Below are positions 34,790-44,940 of a stretch of 64,000 bases of DNA, in pieces. The first letter of the stretch is position 1. Each line of letters opens with the position of its first letter. The position numbers and the translations under genes are program-made. The notes beneath the pieces are model-generated. The model searched no databases. It saw only the letters and a list, made by a program, of their open reading frames with translations, and was not told the origin of the DNA. Origin of the DNA: Pomphorhynchus laevis (taxonomy: Eukaryota > Acanthocephala > Palaeacanthocephala > Echinorhynchida > Pomphorhynchidae); contig WNNJ02000747.1 in NCBI GenBank assembly GCA_012934845.2, positions 1 to 64,000 of the forward strand, written 5' to 3'.

Positions 34790-35760
34790 TTCAATATATA
34801 TAATGGATATATATGGTGTTGATTGATAGACTGGACTTCGACTCACGACTTTCAGTCACCATGTCACTTCTAGACGACCAATGAGTACCCTGCAACACAC
34901 ATCAGTAGAATGAAGTACTCACTGGCCGTTTCGGTTGCCTGTGTGACATTGTAAATAAAGGCGTTTCCGACACTTTGCTTAATTGTCTGAGGCTTTCGCT
35001 CTTAACCAGATCGAATTGCTGTGCGGACCATCCTTAAACACTAGGCAGAGGTCGCTGCCGAATTGTCGCTGCACTCGTTGGATTCTTAATGAATACGGCA
35101 GGTATAATAGTAGTGCACGGATGTGCTGAGTAGACAACGGTCCAGGATTTCTTACGAAATACGGCATTTATACTAAATGTGTTGCTTGATAGACTGGACT
35201 TCGATTCACGACTTTCAGTCACCATGTCACTTCTAGACGACCAATGAGTACCCGGCAACACTCATCAGTAGAATGAAGTACTCACTGGTCGTTTCGGTTG
35301 CCTGTGTGACATTGTGAATAAAGGCGTTTCCGACACTTTGCTTAATTGTCTGAGGCTTACGCTCTTAACCAGATCGAATTGCTGTGCGGACCGTCCTTAA
35401 ACACTAGGCAGAGGTTGTTGCTGAATTGTCGCTGCGATCGTTGGATTCTTAATGGATACGGCAGGTATAATAGTAGTGCACGGGTGTGCTGAGTAAGAAC
35501 TTGTCTATATGGGCAGAGATTGTTGCTACACTCGTTTGATCTTTAATGGATACGGCATGTATAATAGTAGTGCACGGATGTGCTGAGTTAACAACAGTCC
35601 CGGATTTCTAACGAAATACGGCATTTATAGAAAATGATGTTGCTTGATAGGCTGGACTTTGATTCACGATTTTCAGTTACCATATCACTTCTCGACAACC
35701 ACTTCAGCATCGAAATGATGGAGTACACTGCAATAATGACTACATTGAATTTGTTTTTCG
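34790..35760 (-). repeat. T-repeat array 2, adjoining a PLE reverse transcriptase
   Basis: Units with the marker cacttctagacgacc begin near 34,865 and 35,228 (period 363), and the next at 35,686 after an internal ~95-bp duplication. In each unit the minus strand has the permuted boxes: for the middle unit GGCAAC (35,297-35,302) and GAAAC (35,291-35,295), then CTGATGA (35,262-35,268) and GTTGCC (35,254-35,259), interleaved with a 13-base stem gaccaatgagtac/gtactcactggtc (35,239-35,251 with 35,278-35,290). The array starts right after the RT C-terminus of PLE-E on the same strand, which suggests that it is that element's 3' terminal repeat. Confidence 0.75.
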
Positions 35761-35778
35761 CATGATCCATTTATTTTT

Positions 35779-36976
35779 TTAAGTAACTTTCCCTTTCCAG
35801 ATTACGTACTCTTTTAATCTATTTTTATCTGACGCTGGGAATATCCTCGTTTCAAGAATTGATCTTCTACCTTTTTGCACACAGATTTCGAACTCAATTT
35901 CACTTGAACATATCTTGCGTATTTGCATTGCATCATTTCGTCTGACAAGTCGCTGCAAAGCCTTGTTATGTCCACTGCTTGCATGTAATTTCATTTCAGT
36001 CCTCCAAGTTTGTAAGAGCATGTGGTTTTTCATGTACCGCAATTTTTGTAAATAAGGGCATCAGCGAAAGAAATTCGTTGATTATCTGGGCAATCCATCG
36101 TATATTTCTACTTGCAAAGCTTGTTCAGCTCAGCTACAAATTTATCCAATTTATCTCTTTCGGCTTCTCACGCAATAAAATGTCAACACATCGTTTCCAT
36201 AAGCGTGGTTTATTGTTAGCGTATGATAGGAAAATTGTTCGACAAATGACATGTATAGACTAGCGTAGGCTGGGCCAACTGGAGAGTCAATTGCTGTTCC
36301 TTTTACTTGTCTATAATATAGGCCGTTGAATTCGAATATTTGAAGTCAGTACTAATATAAGGAGTGTACAAATGTTATCGATCCATCGTTCATCATAGTT
36401 GTTGAGCTGCATGATAGTTTGAATGACAAATATTCCATTATCCGTGTCGTTGGAAGTAAAAAAACACTCGACATCGACTGTCCCTAGAATATTAGATGTA
36501 ATATCGTGTTTGTTCGTGTTGAAAAATCGGTTAAAGTCGTCATTACTTGATATGAATAAAGTTATTCTCTCTAGCAGTGGATACAGCTGCTCATGAAGCC
36601 ATCAGGATAATTTTTATGTTGCCGTGCCAACATTACTTATGATTGCTCTACCTTACAGCGAAAGTATACCTTTATGTACATTCGACAACATATAAAACCT
36701 CTCTGGTTTCGGATTAGTTTGTATCATGCGATTTCTTAGTTCGTCATCGTAAAAGTAATCTCTATCATTGCTTGGACTTGCTGTACGTTTTCAGGGTGTT
36801 GTTGTACTGAGATTGGTTTGTTGGTTGAGGAGCTTAAGTGATATGTTGTCTTGTTTAAATATTCTTCCTGCGGTTATTATTTCACAATCGTTACTGAGGT
36901 TGCGTAACGCACGTAATTTATCGAATTCCAAATTTCTTAACTTTAAGGGATCAGGTCGAATGTTGATGTAAAACAC
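35779..36976 (-). pseudogene. PLE-E reverse transcriptase fossil (Penelope/Neptune-like)
   Basis: Minus-strand broken coding region. Readable blocks run from PLKLRNLEFDKLRALRNLSN (36,960) through GLYYRQVKGTAIDSPVGPAY with ASLYMSF (about 36,240-36,310), the GTAMGSP-type motif of Penelope RTs, then YGNDVLTFYCVRSRKRDK, to a C-terminal open block at 36,042-35,779 with KICSSEIEFEICVQKGRRSI. This is a different lineage from PLE-C, as its palm box is GTAIDSP rather than GVPMGG. The GIY-YIG endonuclease expected downstream is not present here; the T array follows at once. Several stops and frameshifts, inactive. Confidence 0.65.
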
Positions 36977-37200
36977 TATTTCAGAACACTTAATATATAA
37001 ACACTATTATTAACAATTAATATGAAACACTATTTCAGTATTAATTCCACAAAAGAATATTTAGACACACAAAAGGAATAAATTTTCAGAATATAAATAC
37101 GCACGATTTTAGTATGCCTTCTACAAATCCAGATTTAGCAGATATAAAAGAAGCGTTAGAAAAATTAATTAACCTTATATTCGGAAATAGATATACATAT
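36968..37200 (+). mobile_element. PLE-C RT fragment
   Basis: Plus-strand bits matching the stretch from KHYFS through the LDLADIKEAL-type region (gatttagcagatataaaaga), with a short internal duplication of acactatttcag. Decayed. Confidence 0.6.
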
Positions 37201-37261
37201 GTATAGAATTACTGGTTACGTTCCATTAATCGGAAAGAATTTTGTTACAACTTTTATTTAC

Positions 37262-37505
37262 TGATATAAACAAGAAAGTTTAAACCTGCATATTTTTTAC
37301 AAACTTAGTCGGGAAGCTTAAACCGGATTGCGCTTACCACAGGCGCCTTGCACCCAATAGGGCGTTTAGACCTCAACTATGTCTACTAATCAATACAGGG
37401 TGGTCTCTTCAGAGTGTCCATGTAGCTACACAACTTCGACAGCAGACCTCTGAAAGGAAATCGCTAAGCACACGCTTCCATACCGGTTATCAGCCTTAAA
37501 TCTGG
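37262..37505 (-). repeat. Repeat D, copy 1: PLE-type end with hammerhead-like boxes
   Basis: The block aagtttaaacctgcat ... gggaagcttaaaccgg ... ctacacaacttcgacagcag ... acctctgaaaggaaatcgc recurs at 48.12-48.34 kb. On the minus strand it reads CTGAAGA-GACC ... GGTC-TAAAC in normal hammerhead order, with the GAAA box decayed here. It lies upstream (in element sense) of the PLE-E RT and may be its 5' terminal repeat. Confidence 0.6.
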
Positions 37506-38110
37506 ACCGGTTTGCGTAAGCAAACCGTATCGTTTATATCGTGCAGGTTTAAACTTTTCTGTTTGTGTCAGTAAATAAAAGTTGTAGCAAAATTATTTCT
37601 GATACATATGTTATATATGTATATACGATATATACATCGTATACATATATACATATACATATATATGTATATGTATATGTATATATGTATATGTATATAT
37701 GTATATATATGTATATACATATATATTACATATATATACGATACAATATAACATATGTATCGTATATATGTTATAATAACAGTAACGCCTATCTAACAAA
37801 AATTCAAACATCAAGTAAATATAAATGTATGGATAAAATTGAATTAATAGAAGCCTTAAATATTTTGATAAATCAAAATTATTTAAAAGTAGGGACATTT
37901 AGATTTAGACAAATAAAGTGTGCTTATAACTATTTAAAAATAGTATATGCTGTTATAAAAGTAGAATATATTCATGATTATTTAAAAAATATAAATAAAC
38001 AATATAAAGTTATAAAATATATGTTTAGATATTTTGATGATATATGTGTATTTCACTCTAATAATTTTTATTCAATATGTGAACAAAGTTATCCAGATTG
38101 AAATATTCTT
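37505..38110 (+). mobile_element. PLE-C deletion derivative, copy 2
   Basis: Starts with a perfect hairpin (CGGTTTGC-GTAA-GCAAACCG), then the same leader as the 14.8 kb copy (tttatatcgtgcaggtttaa). The frame at 37,565-38,101 first runs through a microsatellite, then gives TSSKYKCMDKIELIEALNIL, KVGTFRFRQIK, and after the shared gap KYMFRYFDDICVFHSNNF. The match to copy 1 is close apart from the expanded AT/GT microsatellite. Followed by a minus-strand PLE-C terminus, as is copy 1. Confidence 0.65.
37608..37757. repeat. (ATATGT/ATATAC)n microsatellite
   Basis: About 150 bases of alternating purine-pyrimidine repeats (atatgtatatgtatatatgt type) within the deletion derivative. Absent from the sister copy at 14.9 kb, so it expanded after duplication. 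Confidence 0.9.
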
Positions 38111-38111
38111 A

Positions 38112-38800
38112 ATAAATTAAATCAGATAACTGAGTCTACGTATTTAATACGATATATAAATAAAAAAAAGTAAATGATAAATAATTATATAAGATTTTAT
38201 ACAATTTATATTTATATGAAGTTAAAATTTAAAATTGAAATTTAAAATAAAGTCAATTTTTATGAATTGACTTATACAGAATAGACTATGTATCAGAATA
38301 GGAATTATAGGTCATCAGGAGGAACTGTAATGATATCAGGTTTCAACCCATATCCCTCGACCCAACATAGCAGCTGGGCCAGAGGTTATATTACCGGGAA
38401 AACAAAGTCCACAGGTTGATAATAACTTGTCAGTAGAACATCATATATTGATGATAAAGAAGGTATGTATATCTAGATATGAACATTAAATTAGCATCAA
38501 TTAAAATTACTTTTCATTTATATCGTAAAAGATGACATATTTAAATTTACAAGAAACATATTTTTGCATGAGCATTCATGCATACCATATAATATAAAAT
38601 ATAATACATTAAATAATGAAATTTTAAGAATTGCAACAATATGTAATGATATTGGCTTTCTTTGAAATCATTTAAATAATTTAATAGATACATATTTTAA
38701 ACAAGGTTTTTATACAAATAAAATCAAACAGGAAATAGTAAAATTTATAAATCAACACAATAATATTAAAAATAAATTTTTAATCATAGCGGATCTATTT
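38112..38800. mobile_element. Two PLE-C pieces in opposite orientation
   Basis: At 38,112-38,390 is a minus-strand 3' end with its pseudoknot (gtcatcaggaggaactgtaa ... aacatagcagctggg). At about 38,440-38,790 is a plus-strand RT C-terminal piece (gaaggtatgtatatctagat ... aataaattttta). Between them lies a ~50-base block (ttaccgggaaaacaaagtcc acagg) that recurs at 39,665-39,715. Confidence 0.6.
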
Positions 38801-38944
38801 AATTTGCATTTAACAATTTTGCATAAGTATTCATGCAAAATTCGAAGTCAGGTATTTAATGTTATTGATTAGACTACCGTCGAAATTCTTTAAAAATTCC
38901 AAAGGGCATGCCATGTATATAAGTTTAGAAAAAATTTAAAAGTA

Positions 38945-39140
38945 AAGAATTATTGTTGTTGGATCAAAAAAGGATAATTTATTTGATATTTTTCTAACTT
39001 ATGTTAGCATATTTAGAAAATTACAATAATAATTTTCTTTTAATAATTATCAGATTGTACTTTTCTGAAGATGCTTACAGAGGTTTGCGAAACATCAAAT
39101 TAAATTTCCACCTTTTTTGATCCAGCTCTAGTAATTCTTT
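38945..39140. repeat. M1 foldback, diverged copy
   Basis: Ends ttgttgttggatcaaaaaag and ttttttgatccagctctagt, with outward arms. Plus-strand CTGAAGA at 39,065-39,071, then gcttac.aggtttgc, then GAAAC at about 39,088. Confidence 0.65.
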
Positions 39141-39715
39141 ATAAATAATTGATCATTATCAACTATTTACAATTTATTAAAAGTTGTAAATCTGAACAGT
39201 TTATCACTATTTCAAGTTGTCTGATTTGTGATATACGCAAATATCATGAACGACAACGCAATACCAAATCAAAATGAACTAAAAAGAAATACGTGTATGT
39301 TCTTATAAAACAACCGCATATCGAGTTAGAAACTTTCGACACCCCAATTAGAAGCATGATTCCCAAATCCTTAGTATAAAATCTGCAATTAATTGACATA
39401 TACAATGAAAATTATCAACCATGGCATTGAAATTTTTTTGGCAGCAAATGAACTCAGAATTCTATCTATCATTTCATCTTATTACAATTATGTTAATGGA
39501 TGCTTACATTTTTACATGCGCGTTTTATCACTTTCCTAAATAATTTTGTTTAAGTATAATTCAACATTATAAGAAAAAGAAAAATTCATCAAACTTCAAA
39601 AATTAGCAGAAGAATATTAATGTCGTTTCAAAAATACATAGTTTCAGTATTTCTGAGAGGTCAGATTACCGGGAAAACAAAGTCCACAGGTCAATAATAG
39701 CATGTCAATAGAACA
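39141..39715. other. AT-rich spacer
   Basis: No gene seen. Ends with the ttaccgggaaaacaaagtcc block shared with 38,390. Confidence 0.3.
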
Positions 39716-40065
39716 AATCAGATCAGATAACTGAGTCTCCGTATGTTATACTATATATAAATAAAGATAAATAATAAATAATTATTAAATATTCAAACAA
39801 TTTTTATTAATATCAAGTTAAAATTTAAAATTGGAATTTTAAATAAAAGTTAATTTTTATATATTGAATAAATAACATACGATGTATAAGAGTAAGAATT
39901 AGAGGTCATCATAAAAATCGATTTTTATTTTTAATTATGCATTGTACCGTTATATAAATATTAATCGGATAATATCTTTAATAATTATTTATTATTTTTA
40001 ATTATTTATCTTTATTTTTAATTTATATATAATATACATACGTAATTAGCTGATCTGATCATGTT
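39716..40065. mobile_element. Two PLE-C termini in inverted arrangement
   Basis: A minus-strand end (gatcagataactgagtctcc, 39,722-39,905) is joined to a plus-strand end (acatacgtaattagctgatc, about 39,910-40,065) with no coding part between. This makes a small composite with terminus at both sides. Confidence 0.6.
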
Positions 40066-42029
40066 TTACAGCACATGTTTGACGCCGTTTCTTCAAGCAT
40101 CTATTAGCGTGTTACAACATAAGTTTCGCAATAAAATTCGTTCAGGTAGAATATCGATTTTGTTTTCTATGAAAATGGGAGATTTTATTCAACTCCTTCA
40201 TTAAATTATTTAAATAACTTAGTCTTTCTAAAGATATCGTTTCTTATTTGCGCCTCTAAAATAGTACAGTTATTTTAAATGTCGTTGCTACCCATTCTCT
40301 TTAGTTTGATTAAGTATTCAACCGAGTTCGTCTTTACATTATTCAAAACGAAAAAATATTGATAGCAGACGAAGTCGATTAATCGTCAAATGAATCTTAA
40401 TATTTGCAAATTTCTATTCAACAAATTCCTCTTTTCAGTAATGTGCTTTGCAGTGCAGAGCATATGTAAAGTTTGCGCTAAGCAATACAGGACCGATTTC
40501 AACTGAATCTAACTACCGAAAACTGTGCTGGCTTGATTCAGCTGCTTAGACGTTAAATCCGACGTTTGGTTAAAGTTTTTGAATTTAGAATTGATCTGTA
40601 TTATAATATATACTATTAAGAAAATAGGTCAAATCAAGATAAATTATATCATCATTGTGTCACAGTATTGTATCAATGTTTCTTAAACTTTAATTTTGTA
40701 TTACATGATTTTTCACTGTTTGGCTCCCTTTTTACTATTTCATATAGAAACGGCAAAGACAAAAAACCTTTTGCGAAACAAAGTTTTTATTTGCTCTTAT
40801 TTAATCATATTACGTGCTCTTATTAAAGCATTTTTATGCCACTATATTTACGGCTAAAATCATTACACTATTTATAGGTCGTTTGAAGCGATTATTAATC
40901 GCTTCCTCTTTGTTTTGTAATTTATATATGGTTTTAGAATAACATTTTAAAACAAGGCTTTGCGTATGGTTTGATAAAGTTTTTAAAACGCTTACTACAT
41001 GATCAGTGTTAAAATTGAATTTGCAATTGATAAATGTATAATCCTTCATTGAGGATACCTATGTAAACGTTTTGCTCAAAACTTGTATTAAACATGTTCT
41101 CTTCATATGTCGGGAGAATAATATTTAAACTATTATTGACTTTATAACGGGAGGACGTCCGATACTGAAAGGACGTTTTATACTGAAAGGAAGTTTGTCT
41201 GTTAATATTTCCGTCGTTGAATTTAGCGTAAGAGCAGACAAAACGTACGTTTCAATTATTTTTGTGACATGTCAATTATCCATCCCACTTCTTTATTAAT
41301 AACTTTTGATTTTATGATGTATTGTGTTTTACTGCCTTTTATTTCCAGATACCGGTTATCACGGATATGTTAGAAGCAAGTGATAGATAATAAATTTTTT
41401 ACCTAAATATTATGTTACCCGGCAAGTATAGTGAGCAAACCTAGCAATTCCTAAAAATAAGATTTGCGTAAATACGGATAATCATTGGTTAGGGATATAT
41501 TATATTACAAAGAAAGCTACTTATTTTTTAACAATTTGAAATGACATATTTATCGAAAGGTCAAAAATATTTGATTTGCCAGCTTTAATAATTTGATAAT
41601 ATAATGATCGAGTCAACAGGTTGTGACCCTAGTAGGGATTTTTATCAAAAATAAAGTAATATTTTGAAAGTAATAAGAAAATAAAATAATATTTTTACCG
41701 ACCTATATTGAAAGAAACTTGGTTCGAATTTGAAAGTGCAAATATTGTTCAAAAAGGAAACTACGGCGGTACAAAGCCTACTGATGATTCGGAGTGTACC
41801 ATTGCAAAGCAGTAGCGGACGAAACAATATTAATATGTCAGACTAAAATCTGGCATGTTGTGAGTCAAGGTGTATGAAGTTGGAAGTAATAAAGGAATGA
41901 TAAGGTAGCTGATTTCTGCTGTCAAATCACATTGTGTGATCTGACAAAATTGACTATATATATCCTAATTTTGGATAAAATCGAAGCCTAGCGTCTATCA
42001 TTGATACTCTTTAATTTATTTAATTAAAA
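40066..42029. other. Mostly AT-rich; possibly intronic sequence of the plus-strand gene
   Basis: Slightly more complex sequence between 40,080 and 41,400 and at 41,640-41,830, with open frames of 60-71 codons on the minus strand. None has a convincing border or domain. Upstream exons of the CASC1-like gene would be expected on the plus strand here or further left, but I cannot place one. Confidence 0.3.
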
Positions 42030-42375
42030 TAAATAGCTAGACAAGGAAGAGAAAAATATCATAATTTGATTACAAAAGTTTCGGCTTAAAGTAAGCCTTC
42101 ATCAGTGTATGTGCAATATTACAAATGTACAAGATATTTTAGAAAAAACATTCAAATTAAATTTAATTCATTATGCCTGGAATTTTGTTTTGTATGAATA
42201 CATGTAATTTTGATTTGTATGAATAAAGTAATTTTGATTTGTATGTTTTATCCAAAGTGTTGTAAAGTTGTAATTTTGCACAGACACTGATGAACGGTTA
42301 ATTTGAGACGAAATGTTTGTAATAAAATTGTGATATTTTTATCTTCCTTGCTTAGTTATTTATTATTACTTCTAT
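42030..42375. repeat. Foldback with two outward hammerhead cores
   Basis: The minus-strand core is at 42,078-42,105 (CTGATGA-AGGCTT-ACTTT-AAGCC-GAAAC, a perfect five-base stem II) and the plus-strand core at 42,287-42,314 (CTGATGA-ACGGTTAATTTGAGAC-GAAAT). Both continue with the same tail (TTTGTAATNAAATTNTGATA TTTTT...CTTCCTTG) running outward, giving inverted arms. This is the best example of the arrangement. Confidence 0.8.
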
Positions 42376-42446
42376 TACTTATATTAAAAATTAAAATGAC
42401 TGCAGCAAAATATTTGTAATTTAGGGACAGGTAAGGACATCTATAA

Positions 42447-43305
42447 TTGGGCTAATATTACCACCCATTGGAACCCCTTTTATTTGTCTAAATATAGATG
42501 TCCCTAGCTTTGATTATTATTACTTCTATTACTTATATTATATGTTAATTCATAAAATTTAGTTATTTAAATTAATAGTTAAATTATAAATTGATAACAT
42601 TTTATTTACTAAATTATAAATTATTTATTTATTTTAAATGAATTAATATAAATCAATTATTTGAATGCGTTTGAATTTTATAATATTGTAAATTATATAT
42701 TTATTTTTAATGAATTTATACAAAGTAATATAACTTAATTGTTTTAATAGGCTTGAATTTATTAAATTATGAATTATATATTTAGTTTAAATGAGTTTTA
42801 ATTATGAATTATATATTTATATAATTATATCTAAATTTTTACGATAGTTAGCAGTTCGTGTTGAAACATTCAATTTTTGATATACAGAAAATAGCTTAGC
42901 TCATTCTGCACTCAATGCTAATTTACATAAGGATTTAATTTTCAAATAAAAATCAAAAATTCATGATTTAAAAATTAACTAATTTTTATTTAAATATATT
43001 ATTTTTACAAAATAAGATATTTTGATATGTTATTTAATGTTCACACTAATCGTCAAATTTACATAAATAATACGTCAAATTTCAAGTATTTTCTGTTGAA
43101 ACATGCAATTTTATGTATATTTGCATAATATTTTTACAAAAATATTACGGAATTTAAAATTCCAATAATCTGAACACAGTATTAAGAGATTTCGAACGAA
43201 AGTTTGCATTTTTTACTGCATGAATTATAGCGAAAGCACAATTATCGGGTACATGATATACCAGGTCCAATGCAATACCGTGATGGTGAACACAATTCTA
43301 CTTTG
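42447..43305. repeat. Direct duplication of about 860 bp, copy 1
   Basis: Nearly identical to 45,748-46,605, beginning in a PLE-C fragment (ataattgggctaatattacc) and running through about 780 bases of non-PLE AT-rich DNA to gtgatggtgaacacaattct. Just left of it a 25-base stretch beginning attattacttctattactta occurs at 42,361 and again at 42,518. Confidence 0.85.
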
Positions 43306-44756
43306 CAGCATATGTAAATTACATTTGAAAGCTTACATCGATTTATTTTTAAAATATTAAATAACAATTAAATACCAGTAAAATAAAAAAGTGCGAAACC
43401 AAATATAATCTTGATTTTTCGTTGCAAATGACGAACATATTATAACTATTGTATTTATCATTTCAGTACCTACCGCTAATGTTGTTAGGACACAAAAGAA
43501 CAAATTTATTTAAAAAATTTTAAGATTTCAAAATTCATAGATTTTAGTTTTGCTTAAAGTTTCTCATTTTGTATATTCTATAAAATGATGTCAGTAGCTG
43601 TCGAGGAATCGAATTTAAATCTCTGGTAGTTACATGTATCTATTTGAACATATATATGAAAGCTTTAATACAAATGGGTTATTTCATAATATATCCTATG
43701 GAACTCAAAATAACTAAAAAATATTCAAGTAGTCTATATTGTATGCGTTTCATTATTATGGCTTCAGAAAAAATATTTAATTTATCGATAGAATTTAAAC
43801 ATTAGATTTCGATAGCTGCTCTTAAAATAGGGATTTAAAGTACTGAACGCAATTATATTAGTTGAATTTGCAATATGAACTTAGTAAAAACCTAGAATTA
43901 ATGCCGTATGTTTTGCTATAACTGACTAAAGAATGACGCACGCATATTTGCAAGATAAAGCCATTTGATTTTGCAAATATTTATGTTTTATACTAATACT
44001 TACAAATGTTGTAGCAATTAAATACAGCATAAATAATGATTTTTTAGTAAAATACTTGTAATAGGGTATCGTTCTTCATAAATTCGTGTATAAAATAAAC
44101 AAATATCTACTATCGGCTTAGTATGTTATTAATACATATATCTCTTAGTTGAATTATGAAAAATATAAGAAATAATAGATTGTATGTTAAAGTATTATCG
44201 TATGATATCACGTTATATTTTAAATTAAGATATTTATTTTATTCGGAATTTAATCTTATCTGATTTTGCTCGTGATATATAATTTCAATAAAAACATATT
44301 GACAGTACTGAGTCAGAGTCGATAGTTTAATGAACTAGATTACTTAATTAGTTGAATCAATTAAAAATTTGAACAACGTTATATCTACAATATTTTGTTT
44401 TCTTGTGGCTTTATGAATTGAAGCCAGTGCAGATGACTCCGTATAGCATTTTAATAGTCTTAATTCTGCTTGTAGACAGCGATTTTTTATTTGATTTTTT
44501 CAGAAAATCCTAAAAACAAATATCAGTTTACGAAATAGCTCAGTCTAAAACAAACAATTACAAATAGTAAAAAAATTCAATACTTACGAAAATAGTTTGA
44601 AAAGTAAATGGTCACACTAACGGTTCAAAACGTAAACCTTGTCAAATAAAATCTGAAAATCAATGCAAAATAAGAATAATTTTGCATTGATATTAATTTA
44701 TATTAATATTACTTTTGTTATATTAATTTTATAATTTGTTTTTGCGAGCTGTTTAG
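43306..44756. other. AT-rich, probably intronic
   Basis: Lies directly upstream of the exon at 44,757. No other feature recognised. Confidence 0.35.
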
Positions 44757-44869
44757 GTTACCGGCATGGATGTTAATTGAAACATTTGAATCGTTCGCGT
44801 TGGCAAGATGGGATGAAGCTACATCGAACTGGACAAGTGAAAAAATTGTTGACGTTTGTTATATTCCAG
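44757..44869 (+). CDS. CASC1/DNAI7-like exon (axonemal dynein-associated protein)
   Basis: A clean internal exon: acceptor ttgcgagctgtttag, donor CCAG followed by gtaaca, 113 bases. It reads LPAWMLIETFESFALARWDE and then ATSNWTSEKIVDVCYIP. CASC1 (DNAI7/CFAP94) proteins have, in their C-terminal half, a segment in which a Trp-rich stretch of the form W...WT-EGI-DV-Y leads into a beta-rich domain; this exon fits that place. The last base (G) and the first two of the exon at 47,134 (AT) form an Asp codon, so the two join in phase. The family name is from memory of the pattern rather than a search. In the family the protein works in cilia and flagella with axonemal dyneins. The intron on its right is 2.26 kb and full of repeats. 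Confidence 0.65.
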
Positions 44870-44940
44870 GTAACATACGCTTTAGCTGCATAATATTAAT
44901 CGCCTAAGGTTTTCAAATAATTGGTCGTCATAACAATATT

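Noticed and set aside
37565-37760. N-terminal YIHIHIYVYVYVYMYMYI part of the 178-codon frame
   Set aside because: Microsatellite translation; absent from the sister copy at 14.9 kb.
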